A stretch of DNA of 64,000 bases from Streptococcus oralis Uo5 (GTDB taxonomy: Bacteria > Bacillota > Bacilli > Lactobacillales > Streptococcaceae): positions 212,001-276,000 of the forward strand of contig NC_015291.1 of the NCBI RefSeq assembly GCF_000253155.1. Reading direction: 5' to 3'. Every line of letters begins with the position of its first letter. Position 1 is the stretch's first letter. The position numbers were made by a program, and so were the translations under genes. Under the pieces are notes generated by a model. It saw only the letters and a program-made list of their open reading frames with translations, was not told the DNA's origin and ran no database searches. Of the stretch, positions 19,205-28,093 are shown in pieces.

Positions 19205-19501
19205 ATGAAAATAATCGTTGATAGAGAGTCTATCTGTATGGGGGATGATGTTCTGCCTCACAAGGTAGAACTTGAAGTTCCTGAGGACATGACAGTAGAG
19301 GAATTTTGTGATTTCCTTCAAAAGGACAGATATTTGCCTAGATTGGATACAGAGTGGCTTCTCCGACATGGTGGGCAGACAATAACAAGCTATCATACAG
19401 AAACAAAAGAACTGACGAATCCCAATATCTATTTAAAAGACCTGATTCATCAGAGTTCTAGAGGAAATGAATTTGTTTGGATATATCGCCGTTCCTATTA
19501 G
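19205..19501 (+). CDS. Unknown 98-residue protein
   Basis: Begins MKIIVDRESICMGDDV and ends FVWIYRRSY; acidic, alternating strands and helices, no membrane segment or motif. It starts 7 bases after the stop of the SseB-like gene, with AAGGG just before the ATG, so the two are probably expressed together and may act together. Not recognised. Confidence 0.6.
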   Translation: MKIIVDRESICMGDDVLPHKVELEVPEDMTVEEFCDFLQKDRYLPRLDTEWLLRHGGQTITSYHTETKELTNPNIYLKDLIHQSSRGNEFVWIYRRSY

Positions 19502-19517
19502 AAAAGAGAATAAATGA
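19499..19517 (+). repeat. First copy of a 19-bp repeat matching the rsmA start junction
   Basis: TAGAAAAGAGAATAAATGA at 19499-19517 is repeated exactly at 20469-20487, where it holds the rsmA ribosome site and ATG. The first copy leads into a short dead frame. Confidence 0.9.
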
Positions 19518-19592
19518 TTTTCTTAAAAGATAATGAATGAAAATTAGAACAATATGCATTGATTTTTTGACAACAAGAGGTAATCTAAGCAG

Positions 19593-19632
19593 TTGGCCCT
19601 GTTTGGAGTGACTTTGAGGGAAGATAAAACCT
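19593..19632 (+). pseudogene. Possible second, diverged rnmV 3' remnant
   Basis: The reading LALFGVTLRED here resembles the RNase M5 end ELFGVTLAEVEE, with CTGTTTGG shared at the nucleotide level. It lies just before the next accessory gene, as the first remnant does. The match is short, so this is tentative. Confidence 0.45.
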
Positions 19633-19658
19633 TCATAAAAATGGTGAAAGGAAACGAT

Positions 19659-20471
19659 ATGGCAAATAGAAGCTATATTTATTTAAAAAACGGGAAAGAT
19701 GTACGTATTTTAACGGAGGGAGTTTACACCATTCCTTATTTTTGGCAATTATTTTGGGATGAAAAAGATGTGCGAATGCCTAATATTCTATGGAAGAAAT
19801 TTAATATCTTACTTCCTATTGAAAAATTCCAGAAAAAGGCCATCAAAAATCGTTCCTTTTTAGAACAGAACGCTCCTCAGACCTTGCAATTATATGATGA
19901 TTTTGTTCGCTACATTCTTGCAAATGTCAAAGCAGGTGACATGCTAGGGTTTGATATTTTAGAAGTTGCTGATATGGATGGATTAACTATAGCTTCGCGT
20001 AAGCTTATAAAAAATATCCGAGCCATTCAGGAAAATCAACCCCAAGAATTGGATTTTTCTTTAACAGAAAAGAACGTAATTTGGTCTGCTATGGGATTTC
20101 CTGATTATTATGCCTCAAAATTATTGCCAGAAGATAATATTCTAGACTCGGTTGCCTACCTAGATGAGTTGAAGAAAATGCAAGGCCCAAAAGATAAGCA
20201 AGAACAAGATCAAGAAGATAAACAAGAACAAAATCAAAAAGATAAACAAGCGCAAGGTCAAGAAGAGAATCAAAAACAAGAGCAATATCAAGAAGACGAT
20301 CAAGCGCAAGGCCAAGAAGATAAACAAGCACCACGCAAAGAAGATGAGAAAGTGCTTGATGAGACTGGTGCAGAATCTAAAGATGACGAGTATCATATTC
20401 CTTTGAGATTTTGGTTTCTCTTGGTGTTGGTAATTGTTTGGGTTTATAGATTGTTTTTAGCTAACAAATAG
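19659..20471 (+). CDS. Tail-anchored protein with Gln/Lys/Glu repeat linker, unknown function
   Basis: 270 residues from ATG 19659 (AAAGGA 7 bases ahead); the longer TTG frame from 19593 only adds the rnmV-like remnant. Three parts: a globular domain of about 175 residues that begins MANRSYIYL, like DUF7822-type proteins as I remember them; a strongly hydrophilic linker (about residues 178-240) built from near-repeats of DKQEQ/QEDKQ/AQGQE; and a C-terminal hydrophobic segment (PLRFWFLLVLVIVWVYRLFL) as membrane anchor. I infer an inner-face membrane-attached protein. Last accessory gene before rsmA. Confidence 0.65.
   Translation: MANRSYIYLKNGKDVRILTEGVYTIPYFWQLFWDEKDVRMPNILWKKFNILLPIEKFQKKAIKNRSFLEQNAPQTLQLYDDFVRYILANVKAGDMLGFDILEVADMDGLTIASRKLIKNIRAIQENQPQELDFSLTEKNVIWSAMGFPDYYASKLLPEDNILDSVAYLDELKKMQGPKDKQEQDQEDKQEQNQKDKQAQGQEENQKQEQYQEDDQAQGQEDKQAPRKEDEKVLDETGAESKDDEYHIPLRFWFLLVLVIVWVYRLFLANK
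20184..20340 (+). repeat. Degenerate Gln/Lys/Glu-coding repeat
   Basis: Repeats of units such as AAGATAAGCAAGAACAAGAT and CAAGCGCAAGGCCAAGAAGA encode the charged linker. Copy number is likely to vary between strains. Confidence 0.75.
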
Positions 20472-20483
20472 AAAAGAGAATAA

Positions 20484-21356
20484 ATGAGAATTGCAGATTA
20501 TAGCGTGACCAAGGCAGTGCTGGAGCGTCACGGTTTTACCTTTAAAAAGTCCTTCGGGCAAAATTTCCTGACGGATACCAATATCCTTCAAAAAATCGTG
20601 GATACAGCTGAAATTGATGATCAGGTTAATGTTATCGAAATCGGGCCAGGGATTGGTGCCTTGACGGAGTTTTTGGCTGAGCGTGCGGCAGAGGTTATGG
20701 CCTTTGAGATTGACCACCGTTTGGTACCGATCTTGGCAGATACCCTGCGTGATTTTGACAATGTGACAGTAGTCAACGAGGACATTCTCAAAGTTGACTT
20801 GGCCCAGCATATCCAGAATTTTAAAAATCCTGGCCTGCCAATCAAGGTAGTAGCCAACTTGCCCTACTATATCACAACGCCTATTCTCATGCACTTGATT
20901 GAGAGTGGCATTCCTTTTAGTGAGTTTGTCGTCATGATGCAAAAAGAAGTGGCGGATCGCATCTCAGCCCAACCTAACACCAAGGCTTACGGTAGCTTGT
21001 CGATTGCGGTTCAGTATTACATGACAGCCAAGGTTGCTTTTATCGTGCCTCGTACGGTCTTTGTGCCAGCACCAAATGTGGATTCGGCCATCTTGAAAAT
21101 GGTGCGCCGTCCAGATCCAGCCGTAGCAGTCGAAGATGAGAATTTCTTCTTTAAGGTTTCCAAGGCTAGTTTCACTCATCGTCGCAAGACCTTGTGGAAC
21201 AACTTAACAGGCTACTTTGGCAAGACCGAAGAAGTCAAGGATAAGCTGACCAAGGCTTTGGACCAAGCAGGCTTGTCACCAAGTGTGCGTGGGGAAGCAC
21301 TAAGCTTAGAAGAATTTGCTAGCCTTTCAGATGCGCTTAAAGGACAAGGACTCTAA
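20484..21356 (+). CDS. rsmA: 16S rRNA dimethyladenosine transferase (KsgA)
   Basis: 290-residue enzyme that dimethylates two adjacent adenosines in the 3' hairpin of 16S rRNA. Features: [12 protein letters not shown] at residues 20-31, the SAM motif [15 protein letters not shown], and the catalytic [11 protein letters not shown] (NLPY). Ribosome site GAAAAGAGAA before the ATG is the duplicated 19-bp junction. rsgA follows one base after the stop. Confidence 0.97.
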   Translation: MRIADYSVTKAVLERHGFTFKKSFGQNFLTDTNILQKIVDTAEIDDQVNVIEIGPGIGALTEFLAERAAEVMAFEIDHRLVPILADTLRDFDNVTVVNEDILKVDLAQHIQNFKNPGLPIKVVANLPYYITTPILMHLIESGIPFSEFVVMMQKEVADRISAQPNTKAYGSLSIAVQYYMTAKVAFIVPRTVFVPAPNVDSAILKMVRRPDPAVAVEDENFFFKVSKASFTHRRKTLWNNLTGYFGKTEEVKDKLTKALDQAGLSPSVRGEALSLEEFASLSDALKGQGL

Positions 21357-21357
21357 G

Positions 21358-22236
21358 ATGCGGGGACAAATCATTAAAGCCTTGGCGGGCTTCTACTATG
21401 TGGAGAGTGACGGTCAGGTTTATCAAACACGCGCGCGTGGGAATTTCCGTAAAAAAGGTCATACACCCTATGTTGGGGATTGGGTAGATTTTTCTGCGGA
21501 GGAATATTCTGAAGGTTATATTCTCAAGATTCACGAACGGAAAAACAGTCTGGTTCGTCCGCCTATTGTCAATATTGACCAAGCTGTGGTAATCATGTCG
21601 GCTAAGGAGCCTGATTTTAATAGCAATTTGCTGGATCGCTTCTTGGTACTCTTAGAACATAAGGGCATCCATCCTGTCGTCTATATTTCTAAAATGGACT
21701 TGCTAGAAGATAGGGAAGAATTAAGTTTTTACCAGCAGACCTATGGTGACATTGGCTATGACTTTGTGACCAGCAAGGAAGAACTCCTACCCTTGTTAAC
21801 AGGCAAGACTACAGTCTTTATGGGGCAGACAGGCGTTGGAAAATCAACCCTTCTCAATAAAATCGCACCAGACCTCAATCTCGAGACAGGAGAAATCTCA
21901 GATAGTCTAGGTCGTGGTCGCCATACCACTCGAGCTGTTAGTTTTTACAATCTCAATGGGGGTAAAATCGCGGACACACCAGGCTTTTCATCACTGGATT
22001 ATGAAGTGTCAACGGCTGAAGACCTCAATCAGGCCTTTCCAGAGATTGCCAGTGTCAGTCGAGACTGTAAATTCCGTACTTGTACCCATACCCATGAACC
22101 AGCTTGTGCGGTCAAGCCAGCTGTCGAAAAGGGTGCCATTGCGACCTTCCGTTTTGACAACTACTTGCAATTCCTCAGTGAAATTGAAAATCGCAGAGAA
22201 ACCTATAAAAAAGTCAGCAAAAAAATTCCAAAATAA
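21358..22236 (+). CDS. rsgA: Ribosome small subunit-dependent GTPase A
   Basis: 292-residue circularly permuted GTPase acting in late 30S assembly. An N-terminal OB domain (to about 65) precedes the permuted G motifs: SKMD (G4), [12 protein letters not shown] (P-loop), DTPGF (G3). The C-terminal zinc site reads [17 protein letters not shown] 21358 is preferred to earlier in-frame starts within rsmA because [15 protein letters not shown] is the normal family start; AAAGGACAAGG lies upstream. Coupled to rsmA, both serving 30S maturation. Confidence 0.96.
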   Translation: MRGQIIKALAGFYYVESDGQVYQTRARGNFRKKGHTPYVGDWVDFSAEEYSEGYILKIHERKNSLVRPPIVNIDQAVVIMSAKEPDFNSNLLDRFLVLLEHKGIHPVVYISKMDLLEDREELSFYQQTYGDIGYDFVTSKEELLPLLTGKTTVFMGQTGVGKSTLLNKIAPDLNLETGEISDSLGRGRHTTRAVSFYNLNGGKIADTPGFSSLDYEVSTAEDLNQAFPEIASVSRDCKFRTCTHTHEPACAVKPAVEKGAIATFRFDNYLQFLSEIENRRETYKKVSKKIPK

Positions 22237-22246
22237 GGAGAAACCT

Positions 22247-22903
22247 ATGTCTCAATACAAGATTGCTCCGTCAATTCTGGCAGCAGATTATGCCAACTTT
22301 GAACGTGAAATCAAACGCCTAGAAGCAACTGGGGCAGAATATGCCCATATCGATATCATGGATGGTCACTTTGTACCACAAATCAGTTTTGGTGCAGGTG
22401 TGGTTGAAGCTCTTCGTCCCCATAGCAAGATGGTCTTTGACTGCCACTTGATGGTAGCTAATCCAGAGAATCATTTAGAGGACTTTGCGCGTGCAGGTGC
22501 AGATATCATCAGCATTCATGTCGAAGCAACACCTCATATCCATGGCGCTCTCCAAAAGATTCGTTCACTAGGCGTCAAACCATCGATCGTTATCAATCCT
22601 GGTACACCTGTTGAGGCTATCAAATATGTACTTCACCTAGTTGACCAAGTTTTGGTGATGACGGTGAACCCTGGCTTCGGCGGGCAAGCTTTTCTCCCTG
22701 AAACCATGGATAAGATTCGTGAGTTGGTTGCCCTTCGTGAGGAAAAAGGCTTGAACTTTGAGATTGAAGTGGATGGTGGGATTGATGACCAAACCATTGC
22801 TCAAGCCAAAGAAGCTGGTGCTACAGTTTTTGTAGCGGGATCTTATGTCTTTAAGGGAGATGTCAATGAACGAGTGCAAACGCTCAGAAAACAACTGCAC
22901 TAG
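22247..22903 (+). CDS. rpe: Ribulose-phosphate 3-epimerase
   Basis: 218-residue TIM barrel that interconverts ribulose 5-phosphate and xylulose 5-phosphate. IAPSILAADYANFE, the metal-site HIDIMDGHFVPQISFG, MTVNPGFGGQAF and DGGI near the end are all present. ATG 22247 has AAGGAGAAACC ahead and follows the rsgA stop by 10 bases. A much longer in-frame reading upstream lies inside rsgA and is not used. Confidence 0.96.
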   Translation: MSQYKIAPSILAADYANFEREIKRLEATGAEYAHIDIMDGHFVPQISFGAGVVEALRPHSKMVFDCHLMVANPENHLEDFARAGADIISIHVEATPHIHGALQKIRSLGVKPSIVINPGTPVEAIKYVLHLVDQVLVMTVNPGFGGQAFLPETMDKIRELVALREEKGLNFEIEVDGGIDDQTIAQAKEAGATVFVAGSYVFKGDVNERVQTLRKQLH

Positions 22904-23528
22904 GGTTGCCGTTTTTGCAGGTGGAGACCGTGGTCATTATCGAACGGATTTTGATTGCTTTGTCGGTGTAGATCGAGGCTCGCTCTGGGTCTTGGAAGAA
23001 GACCTTCCTCTGGCTCTAGCAGTTGGAGATTTTGATTCTGTCACTGCAGAAGAGCGACAGGTGATTCAAAAAAGTGCCCAGCATTTTGTTCAAGCCCAGC
23101 CAGAAAAGGATGATACGGATCTGGAATTGGCTCTCTTAACCGTCTTTGAGCAAAATCCTCAGGCTCAAGTTACTATTTTCGGTGCTTTGGGTGGCCGTAT
23201 TGACCATATGTTGGCCAATGTTTTTCTACCTAGCAATCCCAAGTTAGCACCCTATATGCGCCAGATAGCGATTGAGGATGGGCAAAATGTGATTTCCTAT
23301 TGTCCAGAAGGGACCAGTCAGCTAGAACCCCGCTCGGACTATGACTATCTAGCCTTTATGCCAGTTCGGGATAGCCAGCTGACCATTCTTGGTGCCAAGT
23401 ATGAGTTGACAGAGGAGAATTTTTTCTTTAAAAAAGTATACGCTTCTAACGAATATATAGATAGGGAAGTTTCGGTGACTTGCCCAGATGGCTATGTCGT
23501 CGTGTTGCATAGCAAGGACAGGAGGTAG
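22866..23528 (+). CDS. thiN: Thiamine pyrophosphokinase
   Basis: 220-residue enzyme converting thiamine to thiamine pyrophosphate. VAVFAGGDRG, VGVDRGSLWVLE, the catalytic VGDFDSV, KDDTDLELAL and FGALGGRIDHMLAN are the family signature. It overlaps rpe by 38 bases; of three in-frame ATGs I chose 22866 because AAGGGAG (22853-22859) is correctly spaced. The next gene starts one base after its stop. Confidence 0.94.
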   Translation: MNECKRSENNCTRVAVFAGGDRGHYRTDFDCFVGVDRGSLWVLEEDLPLALAVGDFDSVTAEERQVIQKSAQHFVQAQPEKDDTDLELALLTVFEQNPQAQVTIFGALGGRIDHMLANVFLPSNPKLAPYMRQIAIEDGQNVISYCPEGTSQLEPRSDYDYLAFMPVRDSQLTILGAKYELTEENFFFKKVYASNEYIDREVSVTCPDGYVVVLHSKDRR

Positions 23529-23529
23529 G

Positions 23530-24786
23530 ATGGAGACTGTATTATTACTATTATTAATTGCCAATCTAGCTGGACTCCTTCTCATTTGGCAAAGGCAGGA
23601 TAAGCAGGAGAAACACCTAAGCAAGAGTTTGGAGGATCAGGCAGATGATCTTTCAGATCAACTGGATTATCGCTTTGAACAAGCCAGGCAAACCAATCAG
23701 CTAGATCAAAAAGATTTGGAAGTGGCTGTCAGCGACCGTTTGCAAGAAGTGCGAATGGAGTTGCACCAAGGCCTGACTCAAGTCCGTCAAGAAATGACAG
23801 ATAATCTTTTGCAAACTAGGGACAAGACCGACCAACGCCTTCAAGCTTTGCAGGAATCAAATGAGCAACGCTTGGAGCAAATGCGCCAGACAGTCGAGGA
23901 AAAGTTGGAAAAGACCTTGCAGACGCGCTTGCAGGCTTCCTTCGAGACAGTCTCCAAGCAACTAGAGTCTGTCAATCGTGGTCTTGGAGAAATGCAGACG
24001 GTTGCTCGTGATGTCGGTGCCCTCAACAAGGTTCTCTCTGGAACCAAGACGCGAGGAATTCTGGGCGAATTGCAACTGGGGCAGATCATCGAAGACATCA
24101 TGACACCAGCCCAGTACGAACGAGAATTTGCAACGGTTGAAAACTCCAGTGAACGTGTGGAATACGCCATCAAGTTGCCTGGCCAAGGCGACCAGGAATA
24201 CGTCTATCTACCGATTGACTCCAAGTTTCCACTGGCAGATTATTACCGATTAGAAGAAGCCTATGAAGCCGGTGATAAGGACGAGATTGAACGCTGTCGT
24301 AAATCTCTCTTGACAAGCGTTAAGCGTTTCGCCAAGGATATCAAGAGCAAGTACATAGCGCCGCCTCGAACAACCAATTTTGGAGTCTTGTTTGTTCCGA
24401 CAGAAGGTCTTTATTCAGAGATCGTTCGCAATCCGGTCTTCTTTGATGGTTTGAGACGGGAAGAGCAGATTATTGTCGCAGGTCCAAGTACCCTATCAGC
24501 CCTGCTTAACTCTCTATCAGTTGGCTTCAAAACTCTCAATATCCAAAAGAGTGCTGACCATATCAGCAAGACCTTAGCTAGTGTCAAGACCGAGTTTGGC
24601 AAGTTCGGAGGCATTCTGGTCAAGGCACAAAAACATCTTCAACATGCCTCTGGCAATATTGATGAATTATTAAACCGTCGCACTACAGCTATCGAGCGGA
24701 CGCTCCGTCACATTGAGTTATCAGAAGGTGAGCCTGCGCTTGATCTACTCCATTTCCAAGAAGATGAGGAAGAATATGAAGATTAG
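23530..24786 (+). CDS. rmuC: RmuC family DNA recombination protein
   Basis: 418 residues. An N-terminal membrane anchor (about residues 2-20), a long coiled coil (about 25-150, heptad-rich in Gln, Leu and Glu) and then the RmuC nuclease-like core (IDSKFPLADYYRL, VLFVPTEGLYSEI). RmuC restrains inversions and recombination at short repeats in E. coli; its action here is inferred. Strong GGAGG directly ahead; 3' end overlaps yhaM. Confidence 0.93.
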   Translation: METVLLLLLIANLAGLLLIWQRQDKQEKHLSKSLEDQADDLSDQLDYRFEQARQTNQLDQKDLEVAVSDRLQEVRMELHQGLTQVRQEMTDNLLQTRDKTDQRLQALQESNEQRLEQMRQTVEEKLEKTLQTRLQASFETVSKQLESVNRGLGEMQTVARDVGALNKVLSGTKTRGILGELQLGQIIEDIMTPAQYEREFATVENSSERVEYAIKLPGQGDQEYVYLPIDSKFPLADYYRLEEAYEAGDKDEIERCRKSLLTSVKRFAKDIKSKYIAPPRTTNFGVLFVPTEGLYSEIVRNPVFFDGLRREEQIIVAGPSTLSALLNSLSVGFKTLNIQKSADHISKTLASVKTEFGKFGGILVKAQKHLQHASGNIDELLNRRTTAIERTLRHIELSEGEPALDLLHFQEDEEEYED

Positions 24787-25717
24787 TCACATGAAAAAAG
24801 ATGAGCTGTTTGAAGGTTTTTACCTGATTAAATCAGCTGACCTGAGACAGACGCGTGCTGGGAAAAACTACCTAGCCTTTACCTTCCAAGACGATAGTGG
24901 CGAGATTGAAGGAAAACTCTGGGATGCTCAGCCTCATAACGTTGAGGCCTTTACTGCAGGGAAAGTGGTCCACATGCAAGGGCGCAGAGAAGTTTATAAT
25001 AATACTCCTCAAGTCAATCAAATTACTCTCCGCCTGCCTCAGCCTGGGGAACCCAATGATCCAGCTGACTTCAAGGTTAAATCTCCGGTTGATGTCAAGG
25101 AGATTCGTGACTACATGTCGCAAATGATTTTCAAGATTGAAAATCCTGTCTGGCAGCGTATCGTTCGCAGTCTCTACACCAAGTATGATAAGGAATTCTA
25201 CTCCTATCCAGCTGCTAAGACCAACCACCACGCCTTTGAAACGGGTTTGGCCTATCATACGGCGACCATGGTGCGTTTGGCAGATGCCATTAGTGACATC
25301 TATCCTCAGCTCAATAAGAGCCTGCTTTATGCTGGGATTATGTTGCACGACTTGGCCAAGGTTTTAGAACTCAGTGGTCCCGATCAGACGGAGTACACAG
25401 TGCGAGGCAATCTCATCGGCCATATAGCCCTCATCGATAGTGAAATTACCAAGACAGTCATGGAACTAGGTATCGATGATACTAGAGAAGAAGTGGTGCT
25501 ACTGCGCCATGTCATCCTCAGTCACCATGGCTTGCTGGAGTATGGAAGTCCAGTCCGTCCACGCATTATGGAAGCAGAGATTATCCATATGATTGACAAT
25601 CTAGATGCCAGCATGATGATGATGTCAACAGCTCTAGCTTTGGTGGATAAAGGAGAGATGACCAACAAAATCTTCGCTATGGACAATCGTTCCTTCTATA
25701 AACCAGATTTAGATTAA
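24776..25717 (+). CDS. yhaM: 3'-5' exoribonuclease YhaM
   Basis: 313 residues: OB-fold nucleic-acid-binding domain (about 12-100) followed by an HD hydrolase domain (TNHHAFETGLAYHTATMVRL, then MLHDLAKV and LSHHG as metal ligands). YhaM/CBF1 trims RNA 3' ends. ATG 24776 overlaps the rmuC stop; ATG 24791 is an alternative. Last gene of the tatD-to-yhaM run, followed by a terminator. Confidence 0.95.
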   Translation: MKISHMKKDELFEGFYLIKSADLRQTRAGKNYLAFTFQDDSGEIEGKLWDAQPHNVEAFTAGKVVHMQGRREVYNNTPQVNQITLRLPQPGEPNDPADFKVKSPVDVKEIRDYMSQMIFKIENPVWQRIVRSLYTKYDKEFYSYPAAKTNHHAFETGLAYHTATMVRLADAISDIYPQLNKSLLYAGIMLHDLAKVLELSGPDQTEYTVRGNLIGHIALIDSEITKTVMELGIDDTREEVVLLRHVILSHHGLLEYGSPVRPRIMEAEIIHMIDNLDASMMMMSTALALVDKGEMTNKIFAMDNRSFYKPDLD

Positions 25718-25726
25718 TAATTTAAG

Positions 25727-25766
25727 AAAAACGAGCATTTTTTACGCAATAATGTTCGTTTTTTTA
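25727..25766 (+). terminator. Terminator after yhaM
   Basis: AAAACGAGCATT pairs with AATGTTCGTTTT (one mismatch), followed by a T run. Confidence 0.75.
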
Positions 25767-25774
25767 TGTGAATA

Positions 25775-25783
25775 TGGTATAAT
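25775..25783 (+). promoter_or_regulatory. purR extended -10 promoter
   Basis: TGGTATAAT at 25775-25783. Confidence 0.6.
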
Positions 25784-25821
25784 GGATAAAATATCAAAAT
25801 TAAATGGAATGGTAAATAAAA

Positions 25822-26649
25822 ATGAAATTAAGAAGAAGTGATCGGATGGTTGTCATTTCCAACTATTTGATTAATAATCCATACAAACTAACAAGTCTCA
25901 ACACCTTTGCAGAAAAGTACGAATCTGCCAAATCATCGATTTCAGAGGACATCGTGATTATCAAGCGTGCCTTTGAGGAAATTGAAATCGGCCATATCCA
26001 GACAGTGACTGGAGCAGGTGGTGGCGTTATCTTTACACCCTCAATCTCGAGTCATGAAGCCAAAGAAATGATCGCAGACTTGCGTGACAAACTTTCAGAA
26101 AGCGACCGCATCTTGCCAGGTGGCTATATCTATCTGTCTGATCTGCTTAGTACGCCTGCCATTTTGAAAAATATTGGTCGTATCATTGCCAAGAGCTTTA
26201 TGGACCAAAAAATCGATGCCGTTATGACAGTAGCAACAAAAGGTGTGCCACTCGCAAATGCAGTTGCCAATGTCCTTAATGTTCCATTTGTCATTGTGCG
26301 TCGTGATTTAAAAATTACCGAAGGTTCAACGGTCAGTGTCAACTATGTTTCAGGTTCAAGTGGTGACCGTATTGAAAAAATGTTCCTTTCAAAACGCAGT
26401 CTCAAGGCAGGCAGTCGTGTCTTGATCGTGGATGACTTCTTGAAAGGTGGCGGAACTGTCAACGGGATGATTAGTCTTTTGCGTGAGTTCGATTCTGAAC
26501 TGGCTGGTGTCGCAGTCTTTGCAGACAATGCCCAAGAAGAACGTGAAAAGCAGTTCGATTACAAGTCACTCTTGAAGGTAACCAATATTGATGTTAAGAA
26601 CCAATCCATCGATGTCGAGATTGGAAATATCTTTGACGAAGACAAATAA
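25822..26649 (+). CDS. purR: Purine operon repressor
   Basis: 275-residue regulator: an N-terminal winged helix (about 1-72) and a phosphoribosyltransferase-like domain that senses PRPP, with the PRPP loop VLIVDDFLKGGGT. Controls purine genes, none of which lie nearby. The ribosome site is poor (GGAATGG), so translation may be weak. Monocistronic with its own promoter. Confidence 0.95.
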   Translation: MKLRRSDRMVVISNYLINNPYKLTSLNTFAEKYESAKSSISEDIVIIKRAFEEIEIGHIQTVTGAGGGVIFTPSISSHEAKEMIADLRDKLSESDRILPGGYIYLSDLLSTPAILKNIGRIIAKSFMDQKIDAVMTVATKGVPLANAVANVLNVPFVIVRRDLKITEGSTVSVNYVSGSSGDRIEKMFLSKRSLKAGSRVLIVDDFLKGGGTVNGMISLLREFDSELAGVAVFADNAQEEREKQFDYKSLLKVTNIDVKNQSIDVEIGNIFDEDK

Positions 26650-26660
26650 GAGATAGAACT

Positions 26661-26692
26661 AAAGGTTGGAACGATTGTCCCAGCCTTTCTTT
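26661..26692 (+). terminator. Probable terminator after purR
   Basis: AAAGGTTGG (26661-26669) pairs with CCAGCCTTT (26680-26688); the T tract is short. Confidence 0.55.
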
Positions 26693-26715
26693 GCAAACAG
26701 AATAGAAGGAAGCTT

Positions 26716-27972
26716 ATGAAAACACCATTTATCAGCCGAGAAGATTTAGAAACAATTGTTGCAGAGTTCCCGACTCCCTTTCACTTATATGACGAGAAGG
26801 GGATTCGCGAGAAAGCGCGAGCAGTCAACCGGGCCTTTTCTTGGAATAAGGGATTTAAAGAATATTTTGCAGTTAAGGCTACTCCAACCCCAGCCATCTT
26901 GAAAATCCTCCAAGAGGAAGGTTGTGGTGTGGACTGCTCTAGTTATGTAGAGCTCTTGATGAGCCACAAACTGGATTTTCCGGGTTCTGAAATCATGTTC
27001 TCTTCTAACAACACGCCTGACAAGGAATATGCCTATGCGCATGAATTGGGGGCAACCATTAACTTGGATGCCTTTGAAGACATTGAACATCTGGAGCGAG
27101 CGGCAGGCATTCCAAAAATCATCTCTTGCCGTTACAATCCTGGTGGCGTTTTTGAGCTAGGAACAGATATCATGGACAATCCTGGGGAGGCCAAGTTTGG
27201 TATGACCAAGGACCAGCTTTTTGAAGCCTTTGCGGTTTTGAAGGAAAAAGGAGCCAAGACTTTTGGGATTCACTCTTTCCTAGCATCCAATACTGTCACC
27301 CATCTCTACTACCCAGAGTTGGCGCGTCAGCTTTTTGAATTAGCCGTTGAAATCAAGGAAAAGTTGGGCATTTCACTAGACTTTATCAATCTTTCCGGCG
27401 GAATCGGAGTCAATTACCGCCCAGACCAGGAGCCAAATGACATCGCTGTGATTGGTGAGGGAGTTCGTAAGGTTTATGAGGAAGTCCTCACACCTGCAGG
27501 ACTTGGTCAGGTCAAGATTTTTACTGAATTAGGCCGCTTTATGTTGGCGCCTCACGGAGCTTTGGTCACAAGAGTCACTCATAAGAAAAAAACCTACCGT
27601 ACCTATCTGGGCGTGGATGCATCAGCAGTCAACCTCATGCGCCCCGCCATGTATGGAGCCTACCACCATATCACCAATCTGACCCATCCAGATGGACCAG
27701 TTGAGGTGGTAGATGTGGTTGGTTCACTCTGTGAAAACAATGATAAATTTGCAGTGAACCGCGAACTACCTCATACAGAAATCGGTGATTTGCTAGTGAT
27801 TCATGATACAGGTGCACATGGATTCTCCATGGGTTACCAGTACAATGCAAAATTACGCTCGGCAGAAATCCTCTATACCGAAGAAGGAAAAACCCGCCAA
27901 ATCCGCCGTGCAGAGCGTCCTGAGGACTATTTTGCAACCTTGTATGGTTTTGATTTTGAATCGGATCAGTAA
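26716..27972 (+). CDS. lysA: Diaminopimelate decarboxylase
   Basis: 418-residue fold III PLP decarboxylase making lysine from meso-diaminopimelate. The PLP lysine is in YFAVKATPTPAIL (about residue 54), the phosphate loop in LSGGIGVNY, and the catalytic Cys in VVGSLCENNDKF, with GAHGFSMGYQYN near the C-terminus. The variant motifs are those of the streptococcal branch; carboxynorspermidine decarboxylase is a distant alternative. No separate promoter is evident, so read-through from purR is possible. Confidence 0.88.
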   Translation: MKTPFISREDLETIVAEFPTPFHLYDEKGIREKARAVNRAFSWNKGFKEYFAVKATPTPAILKILQEEGCGVDCSSYVELLMSHKLDFPGSEIMFSSNNTPDKEYAYAHELGATINLDAFEDIEHLERAAGIPKIISCRYNPGGVFELGTDIMDNPGEAKFGMTKDQLFEAFAVLKEKGAKTFGIHSFLASNTVTHLYYPELARQLFELAVEIKEKLGISLDFINLSGGIGVNYRPDQEPNDIAVIGEGVRKVYEEVLTPAGLGQVKIFTELGRFMLAPHGALVTRVTHKKKTYRTYLGVDASAVNLMRPAMYGAYHHITNLTHPDGPVEVVDVVGSLCENNDKFAVNRELPHTEIGDLLVIHDTGAHGFSMGYQYNAKLRSAEILYTEEGKTRQIRRAERPEDYFATLYGFDFESDQ

Positions 27973-28053
27973 AAGAAATTGAAAATGAAAGTGAAAAACA
28001 GATTGCTTTCTAAAAAATAGACAAAAAAACCTTGTTTTTCACCTTACTCGTGA

Positions 28054-28059
28054 TATAAT
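28054..28059 (+). promoter_or_regulatory. pflA promoter -10
   Basis: TATAAT at 28054-28059 in TGATATAAT context, with TTGTTT 16 bp upstream (28032-28037). Confidence 0.5.
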
Positions 28060-28093
28060 AAAACTATAAAACGGTTTCAAGGAAGGTGACGAT

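Noticed and set aside
21914..22246. Long N-terminal extension of rpe
   Set aside because: It reads through rsgA in another frame and has no family similarity; ATG 22247 has a proper ribosome site.
27991..28042. GTGAAAAAC/GTTTTTCAC hairpin after lysA as terminator
   Set aside because: No T tract follows the stem and it overlaps the pflA promoter.
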